This document shows positions 47,971-56,324 of a stretch of 64,000 bases of DNA, in pieces (position 1 is the stretch's first letter; each line of letters begins with the position of its first letter). Source of the DNA: Nostoc sp. 106C (GTDB taxonomy: Bacteria; Cyanobacteriota; Cyanobacteriia; Cyanobacteriales; Nostocaceae); the NCBI RefSeq assembly GCF_002154725.1, contig NZ_MTAW01000129.1:1-64000 (forward strand), written 5' to 3'. The notes under the pieces were generated by a model, which was given only the letters and a program-made list of their open reading frames with translations, was not told the origin of the DNA and did no database searches. The position numbers and the translations under genes were made by a program.

Positions 47971-49389
47971 CTAGGAAACGTTAATGCGATCGCTAAATTC
48001 GGAATTGTAACCTTCTTCCCCGTGTTCGTTAATATCTAGACCTTGGTATTCAGCTTCCTCCTTAACGCGCAGACCGACTGTAGCATCGATAATCTTCAGA
48101 ATGATGAAAGTCCCAACCGCGGCAATAATATAAGCGATAACAATGGCTGCTAGTTCTACTCCTAGTTCGCCAAAATTACCTTTCAGTACACCATTTTTAC
48201 CGCCTGCGTTGACTTCTACGGTTGCAAAAATTGCTGTTAGAATAGCGCCAACTGTACCACCAACACCATGCACGGGGTAAGTATCTAAGGCATCGTCAAT
48301 TTGTAGCTTGTGCTTGAAACTCACAGCATAGAAGCAAACGAAAGCAGTGATAAAGCCAATGAAAATCGCTGATAGAGGGGTGACAAACCCTGCTGCTGGT
48401 GTAATCCCTACTAAACCAGCAACGGCTCCTGTAGCTGCGCCCACTGCGGTGGGTTTACCGCGTAAAGCTGCTTCCAAAATCAGCCACATTAAAGCAGCGG
48501 CGGCGGCGGCTGTATTAGTAGCAACAAAGGCTGTTGTTGCAACATTTGTTACTAAGTTCCCTGAAGTTCCGCCAGCAGCAGATAAAGCACTCCCAGCATT
48601 GAAGCCGAACCAACCAAACCAGAGTAAGCCAGCACCTAGCAAAATGAAGGGAACGTTGTGCGGAGGGCTAAGACGATCGGGATGGCTTTTGCGGGGACCA
48701 AGAACGATCGCGGCTACGAGGGCAGAAACACCCGAACTGATATGAACTACTGTACCACCAGCAAAGTCAAGGGCACCCAAACCACCATACAAACCTAAAA
48801 ATCCACCTTTTGCCCATACCATGTGGGCCAGAGGCGTGTAAACAAAGGTTGACCACAGCAGCACAAATAGGGCATAAGCTTTAAAGCTAATCCGCTCAAC
48901 TATTGCCCCGGAAATTAAGGCTGGGGTGATGATGGCAAACATGGCTTGATAAATCATGAATGCCTGGTGAGGAATTGTCCCGGCATAGGAAGCAACTTCA
49001 GGTGGGTTGGAACCGTTGAGATAACCAGTGACATCTAACCCAACGCCATTTAAACCTAGCCATTGCAATCCACCGATAAACGGTAAACCTGGTGCAAAGG
49101 AAAGGCTATAGCCCCAAAGAATCCAGGTAACTCCCACGATCGCCATCAACACAAAGCTCATCATCAATGTGTTTAGGACGTTGCGCGATCGCACAAATCC
49201 ACCATAGAAGAACGCCAATCCTGGTGTCATTAGCAGAACTAGCGCTGCTGAAATCAGCATAAATGCTGTATCTCCAGTATCGGCAGTAGGTGGAGGTGTG
49301 GCAGCTGCTTGGGCTAACGCATTGCCCATCAGCGGTCCTCCTAGCAGCAATAGGGTCATAGCCCCAATAATTACAACTTTCTTCAACAC
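47971..49389 (-). CDS. amt: ammonium transporter (Amt family)
   Basis: 472 residues. After a signal-like first helix (VVIIGAMTLLLLGGPLMG, then ALAQ), eleven transmembrane helices follow, with the Amt signatures GDTAFMLISAALVLLMTPGL, FFYGGFVRSRNVLNTLMMS and DFAGGTVVHISSGVSALVAA and the pore histidine in YPVHGVGGTVGAI. It moves ammonium across the plasma membrane. The frame is open to a TTG at 49410. A GTG at 49389 is preceded by GGGGAC at the right distance and gives the normal short start, so it is chosen (moderate certainty). An NtcA-type site lies 52 bases upstream. Confidence 0.93.
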   Translation of the reverse strand: MLKKVVIIGAMTLLLLGGPLMGNALAQAAATPPPTADTGDTAFMLISAALVLLMTPGLAFFYGGFVRSRNVLNTLMMSFVLMAIVGVTWILWGYSLSFAPGLPFIGGLQWLGLNGVGLDVTGYLNGSNPPEVASYAGTIPHQAFMIYQAMFAIITPALISGAIVERISFKAYALFVLLWSTFVYTPLAHMVWAKGGFLGLYGGLGALDFAGGTVVHISSGVSALVAAIVLGPRKSHPDRLSPPHNVPFILLGAGLLWFGWFGFNAGSALSAAGGTSGNLVTNVATTAFVATNTAAAAAALMWLILEAALRGKPTAVGAATGAVAGLVGITPAAGFVTPLSAIFIGFITAFVCFYAVSFKHKLQIDDALDTYPVHGVGGTVGAILTAIFATVEVNAGGKNGVLKGNFGELGVELAAIVIAYIIAAVGTFIILKIIDATVGLRVKEEAEYQGLDINEHGEEGYNSEFSDRINVS

Positions 49390-49861
49390 TTTTTTGTCCC
49401 CGAGCACCAAAATTGTTGTGTTTCTTTAAGAACAATTAGAGTATAAAAAAATACTCTATTTTGTTTTTTCAATTAATCAACCTTAGTTGTTTAGAAAGGT
49501 TTATCAAAATATAATACTAAACTAATAGCAGATACCAAAAGTTGAATGATTCTATAAAGATGCAATAATTACATTTTTAGATTGGTGTAATACTATTTTC
49601 TTGAAACGATACAAAATCATTATTTTTTCAATTACTAACCATGACAAAAAAACACACTTGTGGTAATTAGTGAGGTTGACAAAGTTTTTACCAGCTTCAA
49701 CAGTCAAGTTGTAAATTAATGTAATAATTCTTATTTCTATTTTCTGTAAATAAGATCTAACACATTAAGTTTAGGTAATCCAGTATATGCCCTCTAGCTA
49801 CCTGCTTTACTATTACTTATTAACAGCCTCTACGAGTAAGTTCACAAATCAAATAGAAGCA
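49390..49861. other. amt upstream region
   Basis: 472 AT-rich bases between amt and the YnfA gene, both on the minus strand. It contains the NtcA-type site at 49441-49454. No other structure that I can support. Confidence 0.5.
49441..49454 (-). promoter_or_regulatory. NtcA-type binding site (GTA-N8-TAC)
   Basis: GTATAAAAAAATAC matches the NtcA consensus GTA-N8-TAC exactly. It is upstream of amt, centred 58 bases before the chosen start codon, close to where NtcA-activated promoters place it. NtcA activates nitrogen-uptake genes when 2-oxoglutarate is high. The expected TAN3T -10 box about 22 bases downstream is not clear, which lowers confidence. Confidence 0.55.
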
Positions 49862-50185
49862 CTATATTCTGGGTGCGTACATAATAACGAAAACACTCAA
49901 CAAAGCTAAACAGGCTCCTATGAAGTCGTAGTGGTCTGGAATTACACCGTCTACTTTCCATCCCCAAAGCATAGCCATTGTTATAAAAACACCACCATAA
50001 GCAGCATAGACTCTACCAAAGTTTGCAGGTTGGCGGGTAGCTATTACTCCATAGGTAGCTAAAGTAATTCCACCCAATATCCCCCACCAAATAGGTTTAC
50101 CTTCCCGCAACCACAACCATATCAAGTAACCACCTCCTATTTCAAATAAACCAGCCCATAAAAAATAGAATAAGGACTTAATCAT
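49862..50185 (-). CDS. YnfA-family small membrane protein
   Basis: 107 residues, four transmembrane helices (SLFYFLWAGLFEIGGGYLIW, WWGILGGITLATYGVIAT, VYAAYGGVFITMAMLWGW, FIGACLALLSVFVIMYAP). It matches the UPF0060/YnfA family, related to small multidrug-resistance exporters. The family carries conserved FEIGGG and YAAYGG motifs, both present. A drug or metal export role is suggested by structure only. Confidence 0.9.
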   Translation of the reverse strand: MIKSLFYFLWAGLFEIGGGYLIWLWLREGKPIWWGILGGITLATYGVIATRQPANFGRVYAAYGGVFITMAMLWGWKVDGVIPDHYDFIGACLALLSVFVIMYAPRI

Positions 50186-50873
50186 TTGAGCAATTAAGCA
50201 ATTTCTTCGCCAACCATAAAATAAAATAACCTAAATAAAAGTTTAAGAACTTTTGCTACTTTTGTAAATATTTTTGGAGTAACTCTTCAAAAAAAATTTT
50301 TATTTCGTTTTGCAAACAGTCTAGTTTTGTTCACTGAATCTTTAATTTTTCACTATGATACTTTTACAATCAACCTCAATCCTCATTCCAAACTTAAAAA
50401 TATCGTAGAAATCAGAGATACATTTCCACAACACAACTTTGAATTCTACAAAATTCAGGTTTTGAACTCTTAAAAGCTTCTTTACAGGAATCATATAAAG
50501 TTATCCCCGTAGAGAAATATTTGATGAACTCACTAATAAATTTGATTGATTGTCTATGTTCCCAAATTCATAATTCTGTATCAGAAGCTACGGTTTGTTT
50601 GTTTGAGCTTTTCTATTAGCCTGTAATACTTGAGTTCAACAAACTGAAATCTCTACATTGTCTGCATTTATCAACATCAAAATCAAACAACCAAAAAAAT
50701 ATTAAATTTTTATACAAAAAATTAATCACATCTTGGCACGTAAAAAATGTTGTAATGTTTACATTGCATAATTACGGGCAAAAAGAAATACATACAGTAT
50801 TTTTGCGATTTAAATTGTTACTACAATAACACTGGTGAATGCTAATAAAATCTCGCCTGTTCTTGTGAAGAGA
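50186..50873. other. gene-free intergenic region
   Basis: 688 bases, very AT-rich. The longest open frames here are not protein-like, and no repeat, tRNA-like arm or terminator could be supported. It separates the YnfA gene from purE. Confidence 0.45.
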
Positions 50874-51392
50874 TTACAATTGGATTTTTAAATATTCTTC
50901 ATAGCCGAGTTGCTCTAGTTTGGCTTGCTTTGCCATGACTGATTCAGCCAGCGTTTGACGATATTGTTGTACTTTTTCTAGCAGTTCAGGTTGGTGGGTA
51001 GCGAGAATTTGCACTGCTAACAGACCAGCATTTTTGGCGTTACCTATAGCTACCGTTGCTACAGGAATACCAGCAGGCATCTGTACAATTGAATACAAAG
51101 AATCAACGCCTTGTAAGTTACGCGTAGCTACGGGAACACCGATTACAGGAAGTGGTGTTAAAGAAGCTACCATTCCCGGAAGATGGGCAGCACCACCAGC
51201 ACCAGCGATAATTACCTTAATGCTGCGTTGGTGTGCTTGCTGGGCATATTGCACCATGCGTTCTGGAGTACGATGAGCAGAAACGATCGCCACTTCGCGT
51301 TCAATGCCAAATTCGTCACAAACTGCGATCGCGTCTTTCATGGTGGGCAAGTCTGAATCACTGCCCATGATAATACCGACAAGGGGAGCCAT
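50874..51392 (-). CDS. purE: N5-carboxyaminoimidazole ribonucleotide mutase
   Basis: 172 residues. PurE class I motifs are all present: [13 protein letters not shown] at the start, [13 protein letters not shown] (catalytic His), [28 protein letters not shown] and [15 protein letters not shown]. It converts N5-CAIR to CAIR in purine synthesis, as an octamer in the cytoplasm. Divergent from nagA, with only 78 bases between start codons for both promoters. Confidence 0.96.
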   Translation of the reverse strand: MAPLVGIIMGSDSDLPTMKDAIAVCDEFGIEREVAIVSAHRTPERMVQYAQQAHQRSIKVIIAGAGGAAHLPGMVASLTPLPVIGVPVATRNLQGVDSLYSIVQMPAGIPVATVAIGNAKNAGLLAVQILATHQPELLEKVQQYRQTLAESVMAKQAKLEQLGYEEYLKIQL

Positions 51393-51470
51393 AGAATTGA
51401 GATTTTTGATTTTGGTTTATTGCCGACTGTTCTATCTAAAATCAGACTTAGCTATTTTCCCGCCAATGTG

Positions 51471-52646
51471 ATGAATAAAGCAACACCAAGCGCGATCGCC
51501 GCAAATGTAGATATTATCAATGCACAAGTACCTGGTTACAAAGACTTGCAGATGCTCTTGATTAATCAAGAAGGCATGATTGAGCAAATCTTACCAATGG
51601 GTACTGTCTTTAAACGAGTTCCTGGGCCAGATTTGCAAGTGTTAGATGTTGCAGGTGATTGGATTTCTTTGGGTGGTGTCGATTTGCAGATTAACGGCGC
51701 GTTGGGTTTAGCATTTCCTGATTTAAAAACTGAAAATGCTCACTTACTGCCAAAAATCTCCCAATTTTTATGGGATGTAGGAGTAGATGGATATTTACCT
51801 ACATTGGTGACAACTTCATTAGAAAATATACAGCGATCGCTAGCTGTCATCGCTAATTTTATCCAAACTCAGAAAGCAGGTGCCCAGATTCTCGGCGTAC
51901 ATTTAGAGGGGCCATTTTTAAATTCTCAAAAACGCGGCGCACATCCTGCAGAATATTTGTTACCCCTAACAATTGAGCAAGTAAAAAGGGTTTTGGGTGA
52001 TTATGCTGGTGTTGTGAAAATCATTACCCTAGCACCAGAGTTAGATCCTAGTGATGAAGTTATCCCATATTTGCGTTCCTTGGGTATTACCGTCAGTTTA
52101 GGACATTCTCAAGCTACAACCGCCCAAGCACAACGTGCTTTTGAACTTGGTGCCACAATGGTAACCCACGCTTTCAACGCCATGCCACCATTACATCACC
52201 GCGAACCAGGGTTATTAGGAGTAGCAATTACTAATCCTAATGTGATGTGTGGTTTTATTGCCGATGGACAGCATCTTGTACCAACGATGCTGCAAATTCT
52301 CAATCGTGCTACTGAAGGACTGTTTGTTGTCAGCGATGCGCTTGCACCTCTGGGGCTACCTGATGGAGTGTATCCTTGGGACAGTCGGCAAATAGAAGTG
52401 AGAAACGGCACAGCACGACTACCCGATGGAACTTTATCAGGAACGACGTTACCTTTACTGGTAGGTGTACAGAATTTGGTGCAGTGGGAGATTTGCGATG
52501 TGGAAAGAGCGATCGCCCTAGCCACAGATGCACCTAGACAGGCAATTAATTTACCAGGAATTTCTCCTAATCAATCCGCCAATTTATTGCGCTGGCATTT
52601 GGATGAAACGACAAAAAAACTCACCTGGCAGCGATTATTTAGCTAG
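51471..52646 (+). CDS. nagA: N-acetylglucosamine-6-phosphate deacetylase
   Basis: 391 residues from the ATG at 51471 (an open frame runs from TTG 51420). NagA features: DLQINGALG (Q/N in place of HxH, as in the single-metal E. coli enzyme), GVHLEGPFL, VSLGHSQATTAQA with metal His, VTHAFNAMPPLHHREPG, and VSDALAPLGLPDG with the catalytic Asp. It removes acetate from GlcNAc-6-P in cell-wall sugar recycling. The last residues overlap nothing. A kinase gene follows convergently after 34 bases. Confidence 0.93.
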   Translation: MNKATPSAIAANVDIINAQVPGYKDLQMLLINQEGMIEQILPMGTVFKRVPGPDLQVLDVAGDWISLGGVDLQINGALGLAFPDLKTENAHLLPKISQFLWDVGVDGYLPTLVTTSLENIQRSLAVIANFIQTQKAGAQILGVHLEGPFLNSQKRGAHPAEYLLPLTIEQVKRVLGDYAGVVKIITLAPELDPSDEVIPYLRSLGITVSLGHSQATTAQAQRAFELGATMVTHAFNAMPPLHHREPGLLGVAITNPNVMCGFIADGQHLVPTMLQILNRATEGLFVVSDALAPLGLPDGVYPWDSRQIEVRNGTARLPDGTLSGTTLPLLVGVQNLVQWEICDVERAIALATDAPRQAINLPGISPNQSANLLRWHLDETTKKLTWQRLFS

Positions 52647-52680
52647 ATTTCTACCCAAAAAGCTGAAAAAGTTGACAGAG

Positions 52681-54783
52681 TCAGTCTTCTGGCTCAAAAC
52701 AATGCTGATCAAAAATATGAAGGTAACTGTGTTTACTGGCTGTCTGCTGAGATTGTCGAATCGGAATTTCAATTACAAACTCGGCTCCTTGACCAGGTAT
52801 AGAATGGCACTGCAATGAGCCACCATGCTTCTCGGTGACAATCTGGTAGCTGATCGACATTCCCAATCCTGTCCCTTTACCAACTGGCTTAGTGGTAAAA
52901 AATGGATCGCACAATCGCTTTTGAACAGATTCCGGGATACCAGGACCGTTATCCAAAATCCGGATCTGTACATGGTCTGAACCTACCATCTGTGTACAAA
53001 TCCGAATTTCATTGGTCTTTTGCTCAATCTCCTGAAACCTGCGCAATTGGTCTGCTTCTTCGAGGGCATCAATTGCGTTGCTAATGATATTCATAAACGC
53101 TTGGTTGAGTTGTCCGGCGTAGCACTCAACTAACGGCAGGTTAGCATATTCCTTAACCACTTCAATTCCTGGATGATCTTGCTTGGCTTTCAACCGATTC
53201 TGTAAGATGATCAGCGTACTATCAATGCCCTCATGGATATTCACCGCTTTCATCTCGGCTTCGTCCATACGCGAGAAGTTCCGTAAAGAGAGGACAATCT
53301 TTTTAATTCGGTCTGCGCCAGATTCCATTGAACAGAGCAACTTGGGCAAATCTTCTACCAAAAATTCTAGGTCGATCTCCTCGCTTTTGACCTGGATTTC
53401 CGGTGCTGGGCTGGGATAATGCTGTTGATACAATTGCAGCAGTCCTAGCAGATGTTGAATATACTCATTGGCAGGCTTGAAGTTGGCATAGATAAAGTTG
53501 ACTGGGTTATTTATTTCATGGGCTACCCCAGCGACTAACTGCCCCAAACTAGACATTTTCTCATTCTGCACTAGCTGAGTCTGCGTTCGCTTCAGTTCAA
53601 GCAAGGTAGTTTCCAAATCAGTTGCTTTCTGCCGCAAAGCTTCTTGGGCTTGTTTACGAGCACTGATATCGCGAGCAATTTTAGAGGCACCGATGATTTT
53701 GCCTGTCGAATCTTTAACTGGAGAAATCGTCAGCGAAAGATCAATCATCATCCCATCTTTACGTTGGCGCACGGTTTCAAAGTGATCGACCCGTTCTCCT
53801 TGCCTGAGTTTGAGCAAAATTTGGGGTTCCTCATTAATGCGATCGCCAGGAACAAGCATTGCCATAGGTTGACCGATGACTTCTTGTGCTTTATATCCAA
53901 ACAGTGTTTCTGCCCCACGATTCCAGCTGACAATCACTCCGTCCAAGGTTTTGCTGATAATGGCATCATCCGAGGACTCGACAATTGCCGCTAGACGAAA
54001 CATAGCTTCTTGGGCTTGTTTGTGTTCTGTAATATCTATATGAACTCCAATCCATTCCCGAATACTGCTATCAAGATTCAATATTGGGATAGCTCGAACG
54101 CTGATGTGGCAATAGCCACCGTCATGGCGGCGTAAACGGTGTTCCACCTTGTACAAGGTTCGGCTTGCAACTGCTTGTGACCACACTTTTTCTGTGTGCG
54201 ACTGATCGTCTGGGTGAACCGCATTTAGCCAGCCCCAACCCTTTAGTTCCTCGAAGGTTTGTCCGGTATAGGCACTCCAAGCGGGCTGCTTGCTGACAAA
54301 CTCACCTTCAGCTTTGGTGTCCCAAATAATTTCAGATGTGGCTGTTATCAAGAAGCGGTAGCGTTCTTCGCTGTGGCGTAATGCCAATTCTGCCTGTTTG
54401 CGCTCTGTGACATCTTCAGCCACAAGCATCACCCCGTTCACAACCCCCGCGCTGCTGCACCACGGGCAAAGCGTCCACTGACGCCAGCCTGTTAAACCAT
54501 CAACCTGCTGAAATCTCTCCTCTACACACAATTCAACCGCTGCCATCAAACAGTACTGGTATGCCTCTGTCAATGGTTCACAAAACTGCCGAAATAACTC
54601 TTTGTGCGATCGCCCAATAATATCTTGTTCATCCAGCCCTAACTCACTCAACCATCGTTGGCTGGTCAGCAAATACTTCATTTCGCGGTCTACAATTGCT
54701 GCCGCAATTGGTAGGTTTTCTAAAAACGCACAGTAGAGATCATCTCGTTGGAAATCATTATTTATCAGAGAATTTTGGCTCAT
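52681..54783 (-). CDS. PAS-PAS-PAS sensor histidine kinase
   Basis: 700 residues, soluble. Three PAS/PAC domains (about 15-130, 138-258, 262-380; the third with the DDAIISKTLDGVIVSWNRGA signature), a coiled linker, phospho-acceptor H422 ([14 protein letters not shown]), the shared helical insert (LEFLVEDLPKLLCSMESGAD), and HATPase motifs NIISNAIDAL, LDNGPGIPES and GKGTGLGMSIS. The core is very similar to the kinases at 10937, 19489 and 55017. No receiver is attached. It is the last of three kinase genes on this strand. Signal unknown; PAS domains could bind haem or flavin, but no diagnostic residue is seen. Confidence 0.92.
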   Translation of the reverse strand: MSQNSLINNDFQRDDLYCAFLENLPIAAAIVDREMKYLLTSQRWLSELGLDEQDIIGRSHKELFRQFCEPLTEAYQYCLMAAVELCVEERFQQVDGLTGWRQWTLCPWCSSAGVVNGVMLVAEDVTERKQAELALRHSEERYRFLITATSEIIWDTKAEGEFVSKQPAWSAYTGQTFEELKGWGWLNAVHPDDQSHTEKVWSQAVASRTLYKVEHRLRRHDGGYCHISVRAIPILNLDSSIREWIGVHIDITEHKQAQEAMFRLAAIVESSDDAIISKTLDGVIVSWNRGAETLFGYKAQEVIGQPMAMLVPGDRINEEPQILLKLRQGERVDHFETVRQRKDGMMIDLSLTISPVKDSTGKIIGASKIARDISARKQAQEALRQKATDLETTLLELKRTQTQLVQNEKMSSLGQLVAGVAHEINNPVNFIYANFKPANEYIQHLLGLLQLYQQHYPSPAPEIQVKSEEIDLEFLVEDLPKLLCSMESGADRIKKIVLSLRNFSRMDEAEMKAVNIHEGIDSTLIILQNRLKAKQDHPGIEVVKEYANLPLVECYAGQLNQAFMNIISNAIDALEEADQLRRFQEIEQKTNEIRICTQMVGSDHVQIRILDNGPGIPESVQKRLCDPFFTTKPVGKGTGLGMSISYQIVTEKHGGSLQCHSIPGQGAEFVIEIPIRQSQQTASKHSYLHIFDQHCFEPED

Positions 54784-55016
54784 GGTATACCCTGAATATC
54801 TAATTACTATTTCAGCGCTTAAAAAATTTTGTATTATTTATGTAATTCTATTGCTTGCGGTTTTCTATTGCGATGTTACTACTACCTCGTTTAATCAAGG
54901 TTGATGAAGATATATATTCCGCATTTTATGTTGCTCAAATTCTGATAGCATTAACATGAGCTTGAACTCCTTATAAGTACTCGGTGATACTTGCTTATAG
55001 TTATTAGCAAGCTAAT

Positions 55017-56294
55017 CTAGACTGTATTACTCACACTTGGAATTGCAATCTTAAACTCGGTTCCTATACCCGGCTGAGAATTTACTTCCATTGTGCCTTT
55101 GTGTTTTTCCACGACAATTTGATGAGCTATCGACAAGCCAAGCCCAGTACCCTTGCCAACTGGTTTCGTGGTAAACAAAGGCTCAAAAAGCCGTTGTTTA
55201 AGTCTCTCAGGAACACCAATTCCATTGTCAGCAATCCGAATTACAACCCAATGTTGAGAATTTATTTCTGTTGTAATTTTAATTTGAGGAATTTTATTGC
55301 TCATTTTGCCTTGGTTTATGGCTTCATCAAGGGCATCAATTGCATTAGCAATAATGTTTATAAATACTTGATTCATCTGACCTAAATAGCAGTTTACCTC
55401 TGGCAATGTTCCATATTTCTTAATCACTTCAATGCCAGGACGATCGCCATTACCCTTGAGGCGGTGTTGCAAAATCATTAATGTACTATCTAGCCCTTGG
55501 TGCAAATCCGCAGGTATTTTGGTATCACTATCCGAACGGCAGAAGGTACGGAGTGAAGTAGAAACTTGACGAATTCGTTCAGTTCCCAGTTTGAATGAGT
55601 CCAAAATTTTGACCAGATCTTGAAGAATGAATTCTAAATCCCAATCTTCAAGAGCAGCGGTAATTTTGGCTGTCGGGTTTGGATACTCTTGTTGATACAG
55701 TCGGAGAATTTCGCTTACTCCGGCAATATATTCCTCCAAAGGTGGAATATTGCTAGTGATAAAGTTGATGGGGTTGTTCATTTCATGGGCAATACCAGCG
55801 ATTAACTCTCCTAGTGTTGATAATTTCTCTTGCTGTACCAGTTGGACTTGGGCTTGTTGCAAAGCATCAGTGCGATCGCGCACTTGTTGTTCTAAAGATT
55901 CATTAAGTTGTTTAAGCCGTAAATGCACGCGGACTCTGGCAATAACTTCCTCCTGAGCAAATGGTTTGGGTATGTAGTCTACCGCACCCAGAGAAAATCC
56001 CTTAGTTTTACTATCTATATCCGCTAAAGCAGTGGTAAAAATAATCGGAATGTTCTGGGTAACAGGATTGGCTTTGAGACGACGACAGGTTTCAAATCCG
56101 TTAATACCTGGCATTTGTACATCCAGCAAAATTAACTCTGGTTGATTGCGTTCGGCTTGAGCGATCGCACTTTCGCCATCGATTGCAACACGGAAACGCA
56201 ACCCCTCACCCGTGAGTGCTTCGGACAGGACAGACAAATTGGTGGGATTATCATCGACAATCAAAATAAATCCGTTATTTGAAATCTTGGTCAT
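55017..56294 (-). CDS. response regulator-histidine kinase hybrid
   Basis: 425 residues. Receiver at 8-125 (ILIVDDNPTNLSVL, phospho-acceptor D58 in LILLDVQMPGINGFETC, lysine in YIPKPFAQEE), a coiled coil, then a kinase core with H175-region motif IAGIAHEMNNPINF, NIIANAIDAL, ADNGIGVPER and [11 protein letters not shown]. Same layout as the hybrid at 19489-20754. It begins 31 bases after the ethylene-receptor-like kinase stop codon, so the two are likely co-transcribed, and the receiver is a good candidate acceptor for that kinase (inference). Confidence 0.92.
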   Translation of the reverse strand: MTKISNNGFILIVDDNPTNLSVLSEALTGEGLRFRVAIDGESAIAQAERNQPELILLDVQMPGINGFETCRRLKANPVTQNIPIIFTTALADIDSKTKGFSLGAVDYIPKPFAQEEVIARVRVHLRLKQLNESLEQQVRDRTDALQQAQVQLVQQEKLSTLGELIAGIAHEMNNPINFITSNIPPLEEYIAGVSEILRLYQQEYPNPTAKITAALEDWDLEFILQDLVKILDSFKLGTERIRQVSTSLRTFCRSDSDTKIPADLHQGLDSTLMILQHRLKGNGDRPGIEVIKKYGTLPEVNCYLGQMNQVFINIIANAIDALDEAINQGKMSNKIPQIKITTEINSQHWVVIRIADNGIGVPERLKQRLFEPLFTTKPVGKGTGLGLSIAHQIVVEKHKGTMEVNSQPGIGTEFKIAIPSVSNTV

Positions 56295-56324
56295 AATGCA
56301 TATAAAAATGAAATTTACGCCGAA

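Noticed and set aside
48347-48745. 132-codon plus-strand frame inside amt
   Set aside because: It lies wholly within the strongly coding amt gene on the other strand; alanine/proline-rich shadow.
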